Shown: positions 11,620 through 22,857, counted from the stretch's first letter. The stretch: 64,000 nucleotides of DNA from Panicum virgatum (GCF_016808335.1 NC_053146.1:24484637-24548636), one strand, 5' to 3'. Notes: a model not told the origin generated them from the letters alone. Numbers and translations: made by a program.

Positions 11620-12424
11620 CTGGGGGGCAGGGTTACAAGGAAACCCTAAGTCGATGTGGGCGTAGGAACTTCTCCGAGTACTACTTGGGTGACTCTTATC
11701 CATTCCGACTAGTTCTAAGCCTATAAGACTAGTTACATGGTGTGTGGGTATGAGACATGCCCCATCTCATATATGGTACTGATCCGCGTCACGTCAGATA
11801 CTCTATGGCCCTGGTTTGACAGATTCACTAACGACACTTACACACACCACAAGGCAAGGATATGTACATCATGGGCAGACTTCCGGTAGAACTCATAAAG
11901 ATACTCGAACTTCACCCACAATATGCCTAATCCCTTGTGAAAATGTTCATGCTTGTATCTTGCCCCGAACATCTCATTCTCCTCACTTTTGTACCACTGA
12001 TGTAATTGTCGCATCCTCATTGGTACAAGTGGCACTTGTTCTGGCTGCACAAGGTCGGATCCCAACCTAAATTTCCATAGCATTATGTAAACTTTACTAA
12101 GGATGGGAAACAGATAGCAGATATCTGAATTATCCGATATCCGTATCCGCTTAAACATCAATATGGATATCCGTATCCGTATTCGAATTAAATGTGGTAG
12201 TAAAGTGGATACATCCTAATCCGATTTTCATTGATTTTTCTATATCCGTATTGAATGGTTGAAACAAGCGAAGAATTGAATGGGTCGCTAGTTACTAAGC
12301 TCAAACCGAGTAGTTGATACCAATACTTCAAAAGAGGGCTGAAATCTTGAACAACATGGTAAGAAATGGCTGCAAAAATGGTGGGATGAAATGGAGAACT
12401 CGGATAGAAGGAAGATGGGGGAGG
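11620..12424. other. intergenic repeat-derived sequence
   Basis: No gene was recognised. Around 12115-12180 short ATATCCGTATCCG-like repeats occur. The short ORFs have no supporting features. Confidence 0.3.
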
Positions 12425-12620
12425 ATTATAAAGTGGGCCATTTTCACCACCGGCCCTTGCCACGTGCCAGTGGTGATAATGAATTCATTTTCAATGCCGG
12501 TCCCAACCACAGGTGGTCCGCTACCCCACTACATCCAACCACTCTAGAGCCGGCGGTGAAATATATTCACCACCGGTTCTTTATAAACTGACGGTCGTGA
12601 AAATAACTTCTATAGTAGTG
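12425..12620. mobile_element. CACTA-type element end fragment
   Basis: The stretch carries several inverted copies of a CACCGG-containing motif (CACCACCGGCCC, TTCACCACCGGTTC) and ends TTCTATAGTAGTG, the inverted CACTACTATAGAA terminus of CACTA transposons. The partner end was not found, so it is truncated. Confidence 0.5.
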
Positions 12621-12627
12621 GGAAGCA

Positions 12628-12745
12628 ATCTATGGAGATAGAGAGCGCGTGGGATCAGCAATCGAGTCGGACGCCAGACCAGATCAGGGTGCATGCGGTG
12701 CGGTGCGATGAGGACAGAACAAAAAAGAGGAAGGGGCATCTGATG
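12628..12745 (+). repeat. partial duplicate of the F-box gene leader
   Basis: This block shares an ordered set of short matches with 18325-18430 just upstream of the F-box ORF: GAGATAGAG, GAGCGCGTGGGA, CCAGACC, GAGGACAGAA plus an A-run, and GAGGGGC-like sequence. It has the same orientation and lies about 5.7 kb away. No F-box coding sequence follows. The match is by eye and imperfect. Confidence 0.4.
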
Positions 12746-12983
12746 CTAGCGGCTAGCCCGGCCTTCGGTCGGTGTACATTTGGCTTGAATGGTTGCATGT
12801 AATGTGTGCGCATGTTTGTTTTGGCAGCGTTCCTACGCTTGCTTAATTTATACGCTATAATTTTTTTTCGCGAGATGATTGAATGATAATGTGAATAATA
12901 TATAGACACACGCACATCATCTTTTTCATGTGAAAGAAACTTCTTCAAGCCCCTCCTTCTCAATAAAATACGTGCTCAAACAT

Positions 12984-13094
12984 GTGTAACTAAAAAAACT
13001 TTTTCAAGACCCGCAGGCAGGGCGGACGCGATAGAGGTGCATGGGTGTAACTAAAAAAACTTTTTCAAGACCCGCAGGCAGGGCGGACACGAGT
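12984..13094 (+). repeat. tandem duplication, two ~50-bp copies, 61-bp period
   Basis: The block starting GTGTAACTAAAAAAACTTTT and ending GGGCGGAC.CGA occurs at 12984 and again at 13045 with almost no differences. Near identity implies a recent event. Confidence 0.75.
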
Positions 13095-14145
13095 AGACTT
13101 GGGCCGATGGACTCGAAGAAGCCGGGCGGAGTCTCGGGTGGCCCACATGGTGCATGAACCAACAAGAGATGCTTGGCCTGCTGCCTCATGATCCGATCCC
13201 CACTTCCGCCTTCCACGAAAATCCAGTCAGTTCGGCTCTGCTTGCCTTGCCAGCTGTTGATATGATGGAGGACAAGTCGGTTGCAGCCGTGGCGCCACAT
13301 CAGCTGCACAATCAGCAATGGGAGGTACGTGCAAAACACATGACGGCAACGGCGGGCATGCATGTGGAGGTCGCCATCCTCGACGGCCACAAATGCAGAA
13401 GGGTGGTAACAGATTATAGCTCTAGTGCTCTCTTCGTAATCTAATTTGGGTTTTATATATTTTAACTCAAAATTATATAAGATAGGAGTTCGACCCTTTT
13501 AGGACCTAATCCTTAGATTATCTAAACTAAAATTTGAGACCCTTTACCACCTCTAGCACAAGTCACCGGGATAAGCAGGCCACATTCACATTTGCGCGTA
13601 GGTGCTACAACCACAACGTGTTCAGTGGCTGCCCCACCAACGGTTCGTGCGAAATAAAATTGATTAGTTTCTGTTGTTGCAATAGATGTGCGGTTGCCCC
13701 CACATAATTCTCAGTCACCGAGTTGAGGCGTATATCCTATCAACTTTGTAAATTTATCATTAATGTGTATGGTGATGGAAGATTTAGTTAGGAATGAGCA
13801 AGCCAAAGAACAAGCTAAGAAATAGTATGGGGATCAATATTTAAAAATTGCATAGTTACATTTATTGAGAAGGATTTTTTCCTACGTGCTATTGATGAAG
13901 GCATCATCTCTTATTTCCAAAAGCCGCTTTGTTGAGTTAATTTGTAATTTGTTTAACAGCCGACAGTTTCCAAGACATTGTATGTATAATGGATCATCGT
14001 TGGAACATGCTTTATATAATCGTTGGGTTTGCTATTTCTAAGGACACCTAATCTTGAATTCCTGCATCAGGGGCGACTCCAAGCAGTATGCGTGTATTAT
14101 CAATAAAGAGATGTTGAAATGAAAAATCACAAGTTTTGATTATTA
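13095..14145. other. intergenic, no gene supported
   Basis: Overlapping ORFs on both strands at 13004-13444 match nothing I recognise. The rest is AT-rich without repeats or splice-supported coding. Confidence 0.3.
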
Positions 14146-14298
14146 CTCTCCCATCCCAAATTATTAGTCGTTTTCACTTATCTAGATAAATAGATTTTGC
14201 TATGCACCTAAACATAATATATATATATATACTTAGATGCATAGCAAAAATTATGCATACATAAAAATCAAAACGACTAATAATTTAAAATAGGGGAG
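14146..14298. mobile_element. Stowaway-like MITE (153 bp)
   Basis: The left end CTCTCCCATCCCAAATTATT and right end AATAATTTAAAATAGGGGAG form inverted repeats, and the interior is a near-palindrome around a (TA)n run. TA flanks both sides (14144-14145 and 14299-14300), as expected for Tc1/mariner-type Stowaway elements. Confidence 0.75.
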
Positions 14299-15362
14299 TA
14301 CCACGGCAAGGGCGGACCCAGGTGGGCCATGGCATACCTAAAGTTTGGCCCTCCAAGACAGAAACGGATACCACATTCCCGGCCTGCTCTACCACTCTCC
14401 CTCGGATCCTCTCGGCATGCTCACCCCACGCGGCAACATCTGCAACCGAAGACGCCCTCGCAGGCTTGCACAACTCGCGCTCAGCCAATCCCCTCGCTCA
14501 ACTCACGCTCAGCGAGTGGTGCCGCGCTGCTGCCGCCCGCCAGCGCACACCGAGGTCGCCATATCGCCACCGGCAGTCCGCTGCTCAACGCGCACGCAAA
14601 CCAGACCAACGCGGCGGTGTCGTTCGTGCCCATGCGCTGGCTGCAATCCGCTTCTGCGCCGGTATCTGGGTTGGCCTTTCATGCACTCTTGCAACAGAGG
14701 GAATTTTATTGAACTTTTGATATTTATATTGTAATCTACGCAAGTATTGAACCTAATTATTCACATATCGAATTGTTTGTGATTTTTTTTGTTGTGTACC
14801 GAACTTTTTAAGATTGTTCCAAATACCGAATTGTGTATTGAAATTTTGACATGGCATACCTAAATTTCAATCCTAGGTTCGCCACTGTACCACGGTTTTG
14901 CAAACTTTCTTTTAACTAAGAATCTAGAGAACCTACATAAGAGAGTGAGAAAATTAGTGGGTAACATAAGAATCGAACTCAATAGACAAAAAGAAGGGAG
15001 TGAGAAAGATGGAATTAATGGAACACGTGGACCTGATGATCGCCCAAGCATTCCTGTAGAACTCCATGCCATATTATATATATTGATAGAGTTTTCGGTG
15101 AACAAAAATGTCTATTTTTTCGATTTTCCAATAGGCAAACTGAGTTCAATTAACCTTCTAACAGCATTTGCAAAATAAAAAATAAACTGATCAGTTTGCT
15201 GTAGTGTGAATGCTATACAATAATCGTATCTAATATGTACAGTAACTGGGAAATGTCATTCATGGCTGCCCATGTCCTCCACGGGAACTAGACTATTTTC
15301 CCTCCTTTTCTCTTCTCCAGGGTATGCTCACGAAGCGGTGAGAAACTAGACTAAGACTATTT
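14299..15362. other. repeat-derived intergenic sequence
   Basis: A GC-rich block (14320-14700) gives overlapping ORFs in three frames with no domain. A phrase ATGGCATACCTAAA occurs at both ends of the block (about 14329 and 14851), suggesting an old duplicated or inserted unit. A 55-bp stretch at 15291-15346 is repeated at about 15684-15735. Confidence 0.3.
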
Positions 15363-15377
15363 TCCATCCTTTTCTCT

Positions 15378-15685
15378 CTTTTTTTTGAGAATCACACCGT
15401 ACAACGAAGACGCCCACAACACGCACGCACACTCACACCCTATGAATACACGTACGCAAATCCTACCCCTATGAGCACCTCCGAAGGACTGAGCACCGGC
15501 AGATCTGAAGATTCCCGAAGTCACCACTGGCGCCTCGTCGTCGACGGGAACGTCGCTTACCACTTAACATGTAACACCGGTAAATCCAAGGAAAATCCCA
15601 GGAAAAGATGCGAGCATAAGGATTTGAACCCTGGTGGGTAGCGTCCCACTGGGCCGTCCTACCATTGGACTACAAGCCAATTCGC
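15378..15685 (-). mobile_element. tRNA-derived SINE with 15-bp target duplication
   Basis: On minus, the 5' head has an A-box-like TAGTCCAATGG and a B-box GGGTTCAAATCC with tRNA spacing. A tRNA-unrelated body (CGACGACGAGGCGCC, CGGAGGTGCTCATAGGGGTA) and a T-rich 3' tail follow. The perfect duplication TCCATCCTTTTCTCT flanks it (15363-15377 and 15686-15700). This body type is common in grass SINEs; no family name is claimed. Confidence 0.8.
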
Positions 15686-15700
15686 TCCATCCTTTTCTCT

Positions 15701-16152
15701 TCTGCAGGGCATGCTAACGAAGGGGCGAGAAACTTTGAAAGGGAAAGCCTACAATAATGAGAGGGATGGACAGTAGTAGAGAACCATACTTCCATGATGT
15801 ATGCACAATATCTACTCCGATACTCATCTTTCTTATTTCTTAAACTTTGAAAGGGAAAGCCTACAATAATGTTTCCTACTTTTATTAGTAAAAAATAATG
15901 CTTGTTGTCAAGCAGTCCACTGGCTAACTTCTAGCCACTTCCATATAGAAAATGAAGTGTAGGCATAAGATGCAAACAGCTAAACAACATAAAACTGAAA
16001 CATCACATACTTGTACGGCATGCACACATAATTGATTTGTTGAACCACTGATTTAGTTCCATATAGATAGCACAGAACGGTATTCGAGGGATTAATGAGA
16101 GAGATTAACCAAAAATTCATGAGTAACCATTATTTCCCCACTTTTTTTGTAT
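15701..16152. other. intergenic
   Basis: A 28-bp phrase starting ACTTTGAAAGGGAAAGCC occurs twice (about 15733 and 15843). No gene or element boundary was recognised. Confidence 0.3.
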
Positions 16153-16155
16153 TTA

Positions 16156-16956
16156 CACTACTGGAATCGACCGGTTTCCTAGGGCCAAAATCCTAGGAAA
16201 TGGTTGAAAACCTCAAGGAAAGCATTTCCCTAGGAAATTTGGTAGGGATCGACTCGTAGGGACAAATTCAACGGGAGATAAGAAGTGACCTACGATTTTG
16301 ACGGAAAACCCAAGGCAAAGTTCCCCTATGAAACTTTGGACCCTAGAGAACACGCAAAGAAAAATAAAAAAAAATATGCTGCCATGTCGCGCTCGTTGTC
16401 ATGTCCCCGCACGCCATCACCGTCGTCCCGGTTCACACCATCGTGGCCAAGCACACCGCTGCTGTCATCCTGCGCGTCGTCGTGCCCTTGCGCGCCGCCG
16501 CCGCCATCCTGCGTGCCACCGTGCCGTCCCGCACGCCTCATGCCGTCTCATGCGCCTCCATGCCGCGCGCTGCCATGCCACCAGCTCCTTTGCTCGCCGG
16601 CATTGGAGTGGAGGGAGCGGGAGCCATTGCGGCGGCGAAGGAAGATGGCAGTGGAGGAGCCGGTGGGTCATGCGAAGTTGAGCGTGGGGGGTCGAGAGGA
16701 GAGAGTGACAGGAGATGAGGAAGAGAAAGATAGGAGTGAGGGGATGAGATTGAAATTTTAATGCAGAGGGCGGTTCACGTGATTTTTCTAGGAATGTAGT
16801 GAAGTTTTAGGAAAAGATCCAATATGTTGTCCTAGGAAACATTCGATTCATAGGGAAATATATATTTTCCTATGCTTCCTGTGTAAACTCTTGGGAAACA
16901 ATCTTTCCCTAGGAAACTACATATATTTCTAGGAAAACTAATGGATTGTTGTAGTG
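16156..16956. mobile_element. CACTA MITE (801 bp) with TTA target duplication
   Basis: It begins CACTACTGGAATCGACC and ends GGATTGTTGTAGTG, with TTA at 16153-16155 and 16957-16959 (the 3-bp TSD typical of CACTA). Subterminal CCTAGGAAA/TTTCCTAGG motifs recur in both ends. The GC-rich middle (16390-16760) gives ORFs in several frames but no transposase. It is non-autonomous. Confidence 0.8.
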
Positions 16957-17164
16957 TTAATCAATCCTGAAAGTCACATTATCATCTATATTTTTTTTAA
17001 AAAAAGTGTGAACATTGTCCATACCATGATGACGTCTTGGACACCTTTTACAGATCCATACAATGCAACACAATTATCAAATTTAAATTGAACAACACAA
17101 AAACTGTCCACACATTATTGCAGTCAAAAGGTAGATAGATCTAAGCAGCTATACGTATTGATTA

Positions 17165-17195
17165 ACACTACAACAATCCATTAGTTTTCCTATAC
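17165..17195 (-). mobile_element. stray terminus of the same CACTA family
   Basis: CACTACAACAATCCATTAGT followed by TTTCCTA is the reverse complement of the right end of the element at 16156-16956. Only about 30 bp match. It is either a deleted second copy or an abortive remnant. Confidence 0.6.
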
Positions 17196-17837
17196 GTATC
17201 CATTAGGCTTAGGCCCCGGGCCCCTATACGTATCACCGGTAGCGAAAGTAAGTTACTAGCAGCCACCTAATGATGTCGTCTACAAAGCATCGTGGTCAAA
17301 GTTTTGCCTATCTACTGGTACTACTACTCATGCATCCAAACTTTTCTAGGTCCAGATCATCATACACCCATAGGCATATCACTAATGTTTTCCCTTTCTG
17401 ATACCCACAAAAAAGAACGTTTTCTCTTTCTTTCTAATTTTCAGTATTTTTCACTTTATGGTTGAAATTCTTCTACTGAGTTAGTTAGCCCACATTCTGC
17501 TAGTTACACGAACAAAATCATATTATTTAATTTAATACAAATCTAAAACTACTTATATTTTGAGACAGGTGTATTTACATAAATTTTAAGAGTACGCCTA
17601 TGAAATCAATAGATATGTGCATCAAACAATATGCTAAGAGTGAAGGAAAATATATACCGTTCAATTTGGTACCAGAAAAAAACATGCTTATGTTTTTATA
17701 CCTAGAATTAATATAAACCATGAAGAAATGATATGCCTGATATCTATACCGAGAGTATTTAAATGATATGAGTAAGGACAAATGATACTTAAAAATTAGC
17801 AAATGATATGCCCGATATTTTGTACGGCTAGTAGTTA
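17196..17837. other. AT-rich upstream region of the F-box locus
   Basis: No ORF, RNA gene or clear element was recognised. Confidence 0.3.
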
Positions 17838-18239
17838 CTTTCCCCATTTCAAATTATAGATTGTTTTGAATTTTTAAGATATATAATTCATAATTTATAC
17901 TCCATCCGTTTCAAATTATAAGTCATTATAATTTTTTGAAGAATTAAAATATTTCAAGTTTAACCAAATTTATACAATAAAGTGCTAATAGTATCTTTAA
18001 TTTTTATTAAATGTATTTCCATAATATATCTATTTGGTACTATAAATTATTGTAATCTTTTCCACTCTATATTTTTTATCAAACATAAAAATAGTTTGAC
18101 TCTCTAAAAAGATTGGAATGACTTACGGTTTAAAATAGAGGGAGTAGTATTGTGTATCTAGATATAATGTATATCTAGATGTATAGAAAAATTATATATC
18201 TGATAAATTAAAATAATATATAATTTAAAATGGAGGGAG
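17838..18239. mobile_element. outer Stowaway MITE of a nested pair
   Basis: The left end CTTTCCCCATTTCAAATTAT and right end ATAATTTAAAATGGAGGGAG are inverted repeats flanked by TA (17836-17837 and 18240-18241). It is interrupted by a second MITE at 17900-18144. It ends 284 bp before the F-box ATG, so it may lie in the promoter. Confidence 0.7.
17900..18144. mobile_element. inner Stowaway MITE (245 bp)
   Basis: CTCCATCCGTTTCAAATTAT at the left pairs with TTTAAAATAGAGGGAG at the right. TA flanks both ends (17898-17899 and 18145-18146). It sits inside the MITE at 17838-18239, so it is the younger insertion. Confidence 0.75.
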
Positions 18240-18241
18240 TA

Positions 18242-18523
18242 GCTTCTCTCTCACAGATTCCTGCCGTTGGTTGTATTGCCTGGGGGTGCTGCTGCCAGGT
18301 GGGGACGCGCAGGGCCACAGGGAATCCATCGAGATAGAGGGAGGCAGGGAGCGCGTGGGACGGAATCGGAGACCAGACCGAACAGGCTTCTTCGACTGCG
18401 AGGACAGAAAAAAATAAGGGAGGGGCAGATCCGCCTTTCCCCTTTCCCTTCCTCGGCAGACCCACTCCTCCCCCCCATCCACCTCCCCTTCCTCGGCAGA
18501 TCCGCCGCCGCCGCCGCTCCCCC
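18242..18523 (+). promoter_or_regulatory. F-box gene leader/proximal promoter
   Basis: GC- and purine-rich sequence between the MITE and the ATG. The phrase CCCTTCCTCGGCAGA occurs twice (about 18448 and 18488) and a CCG run precedes the ATG. No TATA box was seen, so transcription may be TATA-less. The leader extent is a guess. Confidence 0.35.
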
Positions 18524-20107
18524 ATGGGCCAGTGCCCCTCCGCCCCGCGCCGCCGCAAGGCCCCGCCTCCGTTCCCGCTGCCGGCCTTCCCTGCGCCGGC
18601 ACCGCCGCCGCCGCCGCCGCTCCTCGCCTCCTTCGCCGGGGAGGACCACACGGCCGACCTCCCCGAGGAGCTCCTCGCCCTCATCTTCGGCCTCCTCGGC
18701 TCCGGCGACCGCAAGCGCTGCTCCCTCGTCTGCCGCCGCTGGCTCGCCGCGGAGGCCGCTTCCCGCCTCCGCCTCGCGCTCGACGCCCGGGCGCCGCTCC
18801 TCGCCGACTCCGCGCTGCCCCGCCTCCTCGTGCGCTTCCCCGCCGTCTCCAAGCTCGCGCTCAAGTGCGACCGCCGCGCCGAGAGCGTCGGCGACCCGGC
18901 CCTCGCGCTCGTCGCCGACCGACTCGGCCCGGGCCTGCGCCGCCTCAAGCTGCGCGCCCTGCGCGCCGTCACCGACGACGGGGTCGCCGCGCTCGCCGCC
19001 GCCGCCACCAACCTCCGCAAGCTCTCCGTTGGCTCCTGCGCCTTCGGGGCCAAGGGAATCGAGGCTGTCCTCCGCTCCTGCCTCCACCTCGAGGAGCTCT
19101 CCATCAAGCGCCTCCGCGGCCTCGCTGACTCGGAGCCCATCGCCGTCTCTGGCCCACGCCTCCAGTCTCTGTCCCTCAAGGAGCTCTACAACGGCCAGTG
19201 CTTCTCCTGTTTGATCACCCAGTCGCCCAACCTCAAAACCCTCAAGATTATCCGATGCTCTGGCGACTGGGACGCTGTGCTCCAGGACGTCCCAAGGGAT
19301 TCCCCCATATCTGAGCTCCACCTTGAGAAGCTGCAGGTCAGCGACCGTGGTGTAGCCGCCTTGTTTGGGCTCGAGGTCCTCTACCTCGCAAAGGCACCTG
19401 AGGTTACGGATGTTGGGTTAGCTGCGCTTGCTGCCAAGTCGCCACGCCTCCGCAAGCTGCATGTTGATGGATGGAAGGCAAACAGGATTGGTGACCGTGG
19501 GCTCGCTGCTGTGGCGCAGAAATGTGCCAGCTTGCAGGAATTGGTCCTCATTGGCGTGAATTTGACATATTCCAGTCTTGAATTGATTGGCACCAACTGT
19601 TCCATCCTGGAGCGGCTTGCACTGTGCGGGTCCGACACGTTTGGAGATGCGGAGATCTCATGTGTTGCGGCCAAATGTACTGCCTTGCGTAAGCTGTGCA
19701 TCAAGGCGTGTCCGGTGTCTGATGCGGGGATGGATAAGCTTGCCAAAGGCTGCCCACGCCTTGTCAAGGTTAAGGTGAAGAAGTGCCGCCGGGTGACGTC
19801 TGAGTGTGCTGAGCGTCTCCGGGCTAGCAGGAATGGAGCACTTGCTGTCAATTTTGACACGCCGGGTGGTGCTGGTGAGTTGCAGGATGCTCGGAGCATT
19901 GATGAGAGTGGCGTCCTGGACAATGCTGGGAGTGATGTACCACCAGAGGATTTGGATGATCGGATAGGACCTGACCTCTCAAGTGGGAGCAGTGGCAGAC
20001 CTTCAAGATGGAAGGCACGGATGAGTGCTTTGTTGCCAAGGAGTTTGTCTGTTTCCATATTCCGATGGCAACCACGTGGAGCCTCCTATACAAGCCATGA
20101 GTCATGA
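18524..20107 (+). CDS. F-box/LRR protein, SKIP2/VFB (VIER F-BOX) type
   Basis: A single-exon ORF of 527 codons. The N-terminus MGQCPSAPRRRK and a proline-rich linker precede an F-box at about residues 43-83 (TADLPEELLALIFGLLGSGD then RKRCSLVCRRWL). Leucine-rich repeats follow to about residue 440, with blocks typical of Arabidopsis SKIP2/VFB proteins such as KLALKCDRRAES, LEELSIKRLRGLAD, LKELYNGQCFSCLI, LRKLHVDGWKANRIGD, CASLQELVLIGVN and ALRKLCIKACPVSD. Such proteins are the substrate-binding subunits of SCF ubiquitin ligases (F-box binds the SKP1-like ASK protein; LRRs bind the target). The Ser-rich tail after about residue 450 is variable. The 5' 600 bp are extremely GC-rich, a known gradient in grass genes, and explain the long overlapping ORFs in other frames. 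Start choice: first ATG, conserved MGQ beginning. No damage seen. Confidence 0.93.
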   Translation: MGQCPSAPRRRKAPPPFPLPAFPAPAPPPPPPLLASFAGEDHTADLPEELLALIFGLLGSGDRKRCSLVCRRWLAAEAASRLRLALDARAPLLADSALPRLLVRFPAVSKLALKCDRRAESVGDPALALVADRLGPGLRRLKLRALRAVTDDGVAALAAAATNLRKLSVGSCAFGAKGIEAVLRSCLHLEELSIKRLRGLADSEPIAVSGPRLQSLSLKELYNGQCFSCLITQSPNLKTLKIIRCSGDWDAVLQDVPRDSPISELHLEKLQVSDRGVAALFGLEVLYLAKAPEVTDVGLAALAAKSPRLRKLHVDGWKANRIGDRGLAAVAQKCASLQELVLIGVNLTYSSLELIGTNCSILERLALCGSDTFGDAEISCVAAKCTALRKLCIKACPVSDAGMDKLAKGCPRLVKVKVKKCRRVTSECAERLRASRNGALAVNFDTPGGAGELQDARSIDESGVLDNAGSDVPPEDLDDRIGPDLSSGSSGRPSRWKARMSALLPRSLSVSIFRWQPRGASYTSHES

Positions 20108-22625
20108 AAATTATATGCCTTGGTTGCTCCTTTAGCTCTTCAATTCTTTTATGTTTGTATTGAGTTAATTGATGTTATTTGTTGTATCGCTGTTTGTCGT
20201 TCTGGATGGTACCATACTACCTGCTGTTCTTTCTGATTTCTGTTAAAGAATTTAGTTTACATTTGGAGGATACTTATTATTTGATTTTTGTCCCAGTAGC
20301 GGGGTTTCATGCAATTGCATGCTGTAATCTTCTTAGAAACAGTTGTTTGAACTGAAGAATATGATGTGGAAACTAGGCCAAGCATTTCAAAGTTCTGATT
20401 TTGTTTGGATATTAGTATCCATGTCGAAAATGTTGATTTGCTTAGCACATAAATGCCACTATGCTTAGAATCAACTGCACTACATAGCAAATAAGCTCTG
20501 GCCAGGAAATTTTATGGTTTAAGATATTTTTGTGTTATATTGCTTTTGTTCTGAAATCAGGTGGATACCTCTTTTCTATCGATTCATAAACTTAATATGG
20601 AAAACCTAGCCTGGATTACCACATTATCTTCTTGTTTTGTTCTTTGAACAAGTATTGAAGGCTTGTTGCATGGAGAGTACGTGGTGCATTGACTCTTTGT
20701 TTGAGATGTTTATCAGGCACAATGGGAGTTAATTCCTCATCTTTAATTCACTGAAGAGGATTCTCTTATGTGATCACGGCATATGATATGGATCTTGATT
20801 ATGGTTTGTCTATTTATAGTATTACAGGGCCATTAAATCAACAATACTGCAGTAAGATACAAACATGGGAAACAACAGTAAATGTAGAAATTTGATCTGT
20901 AGTAGGCATGCCTATGTATGCATTTTTACAGCTTTGGTTGCATCCTCTTCAGTTGATAGTGGGACAAACTATTTAAGGAAGTATTCGAAGATATATGGAA
21001 TATCAACCATATTTCCTATCGCTATGTGTTGAGTAAATTTATCAGATGCTGCTTTCAATTCATTGACTTTACAGAGTGATTCAGCTGATAAGTTTTATTC
21101 TTCTGATTGTTGTGCTGCATACTACTAGTTTGTTGGTCGTAGTTCATATTTCTGTCTGAAATCTGAACATCTTCTACTGTTGGCTTGATTCTGAACTAAC
21201 AAACACTGATGCTAGTTTCCTGTGATGGTATTTTAGAACCTTAAGTTAGCCTTAACTAAGATGGTCTGGAAATATCAAAGGTGGCGCCAGTCTGTTTAAT
21301 ATTACCATCAAAGTAACGTGTTTTCCATTTGTTCCTGAGGTTATATTTTCCCCCTAGATACCGTGTTCTCGTCACTTGTAAATGTTCCTATGTAGGACTA
21401 TTCTGCTCCACTGACTCGTTGACATGGACCTGAATGGTTTTCTGAAGTTGCTCCCAGTTCATTTGTGCTTGTGCTCCTTTTGGTCATGACGTCTTACACA
21501 CGGTGTTGGAACAAAAGGACCTTCACCATCTTTCGTGTAGAATGTTCAATGAGGTGGAGCACAGACACCAGTTTTTCTTTCTTTCAAAGTTTGGCCATTT
21601 CCCTGGCCACTCATCGGTGGTTGACTTTGAAGCTGACCAGTAGGAGACACCAGTTCCCTACTCCAACTAAGATTCTTCCTTCTAGAAGATGCAAAGCTGT
21701 TGGCCAAGGAATTTGGTGAGTACTGGTGGTGCCTGATTACTTGCAAGTTGCGGACATGGATGTTTTCAGAATGTGGTTAAGGCTGTTGCTGAAGTACTAC
21801 GTCTTTTGTTCTTTGTGCCTGCCAGTGCTTCCAGTTTAAAAATGTGTCACTATTAGGTTGCAGTACAGCAATTATTCGGACGGTGCTGACCATAAAAAAA
21901 ATGTCAAATTTAGGTCCCACTTTTTAGCATCTCTGAGAAATTTGAAACTTGCCCGGTTTTACACGACGTTGCCTTAGTCCCGTTCTTTCTTCAAGTCAGA
22001 TCGATCGTGTTGTTTTAACGAATTCACCATTTTTCAGCTCAAGTGTACGTGGTGTGTCCAAAAGAGAGCCCTTTACGAGTTCAAGTTTTCTCATCGGAGG
22101 TCTAAACTTCAATTCGATTGACTTACTCTTGTGCAAGTAGGTATTATGCATGTTGCATGAGCCATGAGGTAGTGCCGACCATGATGAACGAAATTCGGAA
22201 AAATAATTACACATTGCTCGTGGTCGGACACACATTGTTGATGGAAGCACATGTTGGCAGCCTGTTGGGGCTGACTACGTAAACCGGAATAATGAATTGT
22301 TCGAAGGCAATAAGAGCATAAATAAAGTTCTTAGACCTTACCGTATAACAATAGTATATAATAATATATAACATATACTTCCATTCCAAATTATCGGTCA
22401 TTGACTTTTCTATATTTGTAGTTTTCTACCTATCTAGATATAGCCTATTTCGAAGTGTATAACACATACCCTTTATCTGGAAAATGCAAAACAACCTTCA
22501 ATTTAGAACGCAGAGAAAGTATCTAGGATATATTGCCAACCTATTACTAGTATTCTCAGCAATTTCTGCGGAGAAGAATGAGCCAACCGCCCCGGTTCTC
22601 ACTCATGTTCAAGTGGTACTTACTA
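20108..22625. other. 3' flank of the F-box gene
   Basis: The first few hundred bases (T-rich, with TGTTTGTATTG-like signals) should be 3' UTR. No other gene was recognised; the ORFs at 21465-21746 lack domains. A partial Stowaway-like end lies near 22373 (ACTTCCATTCCAAATTATCG). Confidence 0.35.
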
Positions 22626-22857
22626 CTCTCTCCATCCCAAATTATAGGTCATTTAAATTTTTTACTCTAAGTTTGACCACTCATCTTATTCAAAAATTTA
22701 TGAAAAATATCACTTCTTTTATCGGCATGCTTTATCAATATATGTTCTTCAAGAATGCTTTAAATTTAATTATATTTGCATAAATTTTTTGAATAAAACG
22801 AGTGGTTAAACTTGGGGTTAAAAAAGTCAAACAACCTATAATTTGAAAGGGAGGGAG
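22626..22857. mobile_element. Stowaway MITE (232 bp)
   Basis: CTCTCTCCATCCCAAATTAT at the left pairs with ATAATTTGAAAGGGAGGGAG at the right. TA flanks at 22624-22625 and 22858-22859. The interior is AT-rich with inverted TTTGACCACTC / GAGTGGTTAAA arms. Confidence 0.8.

Noticed and set aside
13004..13444. Overlapping ORFs of 128 (minus) and 96 (plus) codons
   Set aside because: No recognised domain, no splice or promoter support, and both strands are open at once.
15600..15680. tRNA gene suggested by GGGTTCAAATCC and TAGTCCAATGG on minus
   Set aside because: The tRNA-like head is continuous with a SINE body and the whole 308-bp unit has a 15-bp target duplication, so it is a SINE.
16285..16761. 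ORF of 158 codons inside the CACTA MITE
   Set aside because: Three overlapping frames plus the minus strand are open; no transposase or captured gene could be identified.
18267..19321. Long ORFs (up to 356 codons) in other frames and on the minus strand over the F-box gene
   Set aside because: They arise from the extreme GC content of the gene's 5' half; they are Arg/Pro/Ser or Glu/Gly/Ala-rich with no domain, while the 527-codon frame has clear F-box and LRR homology.
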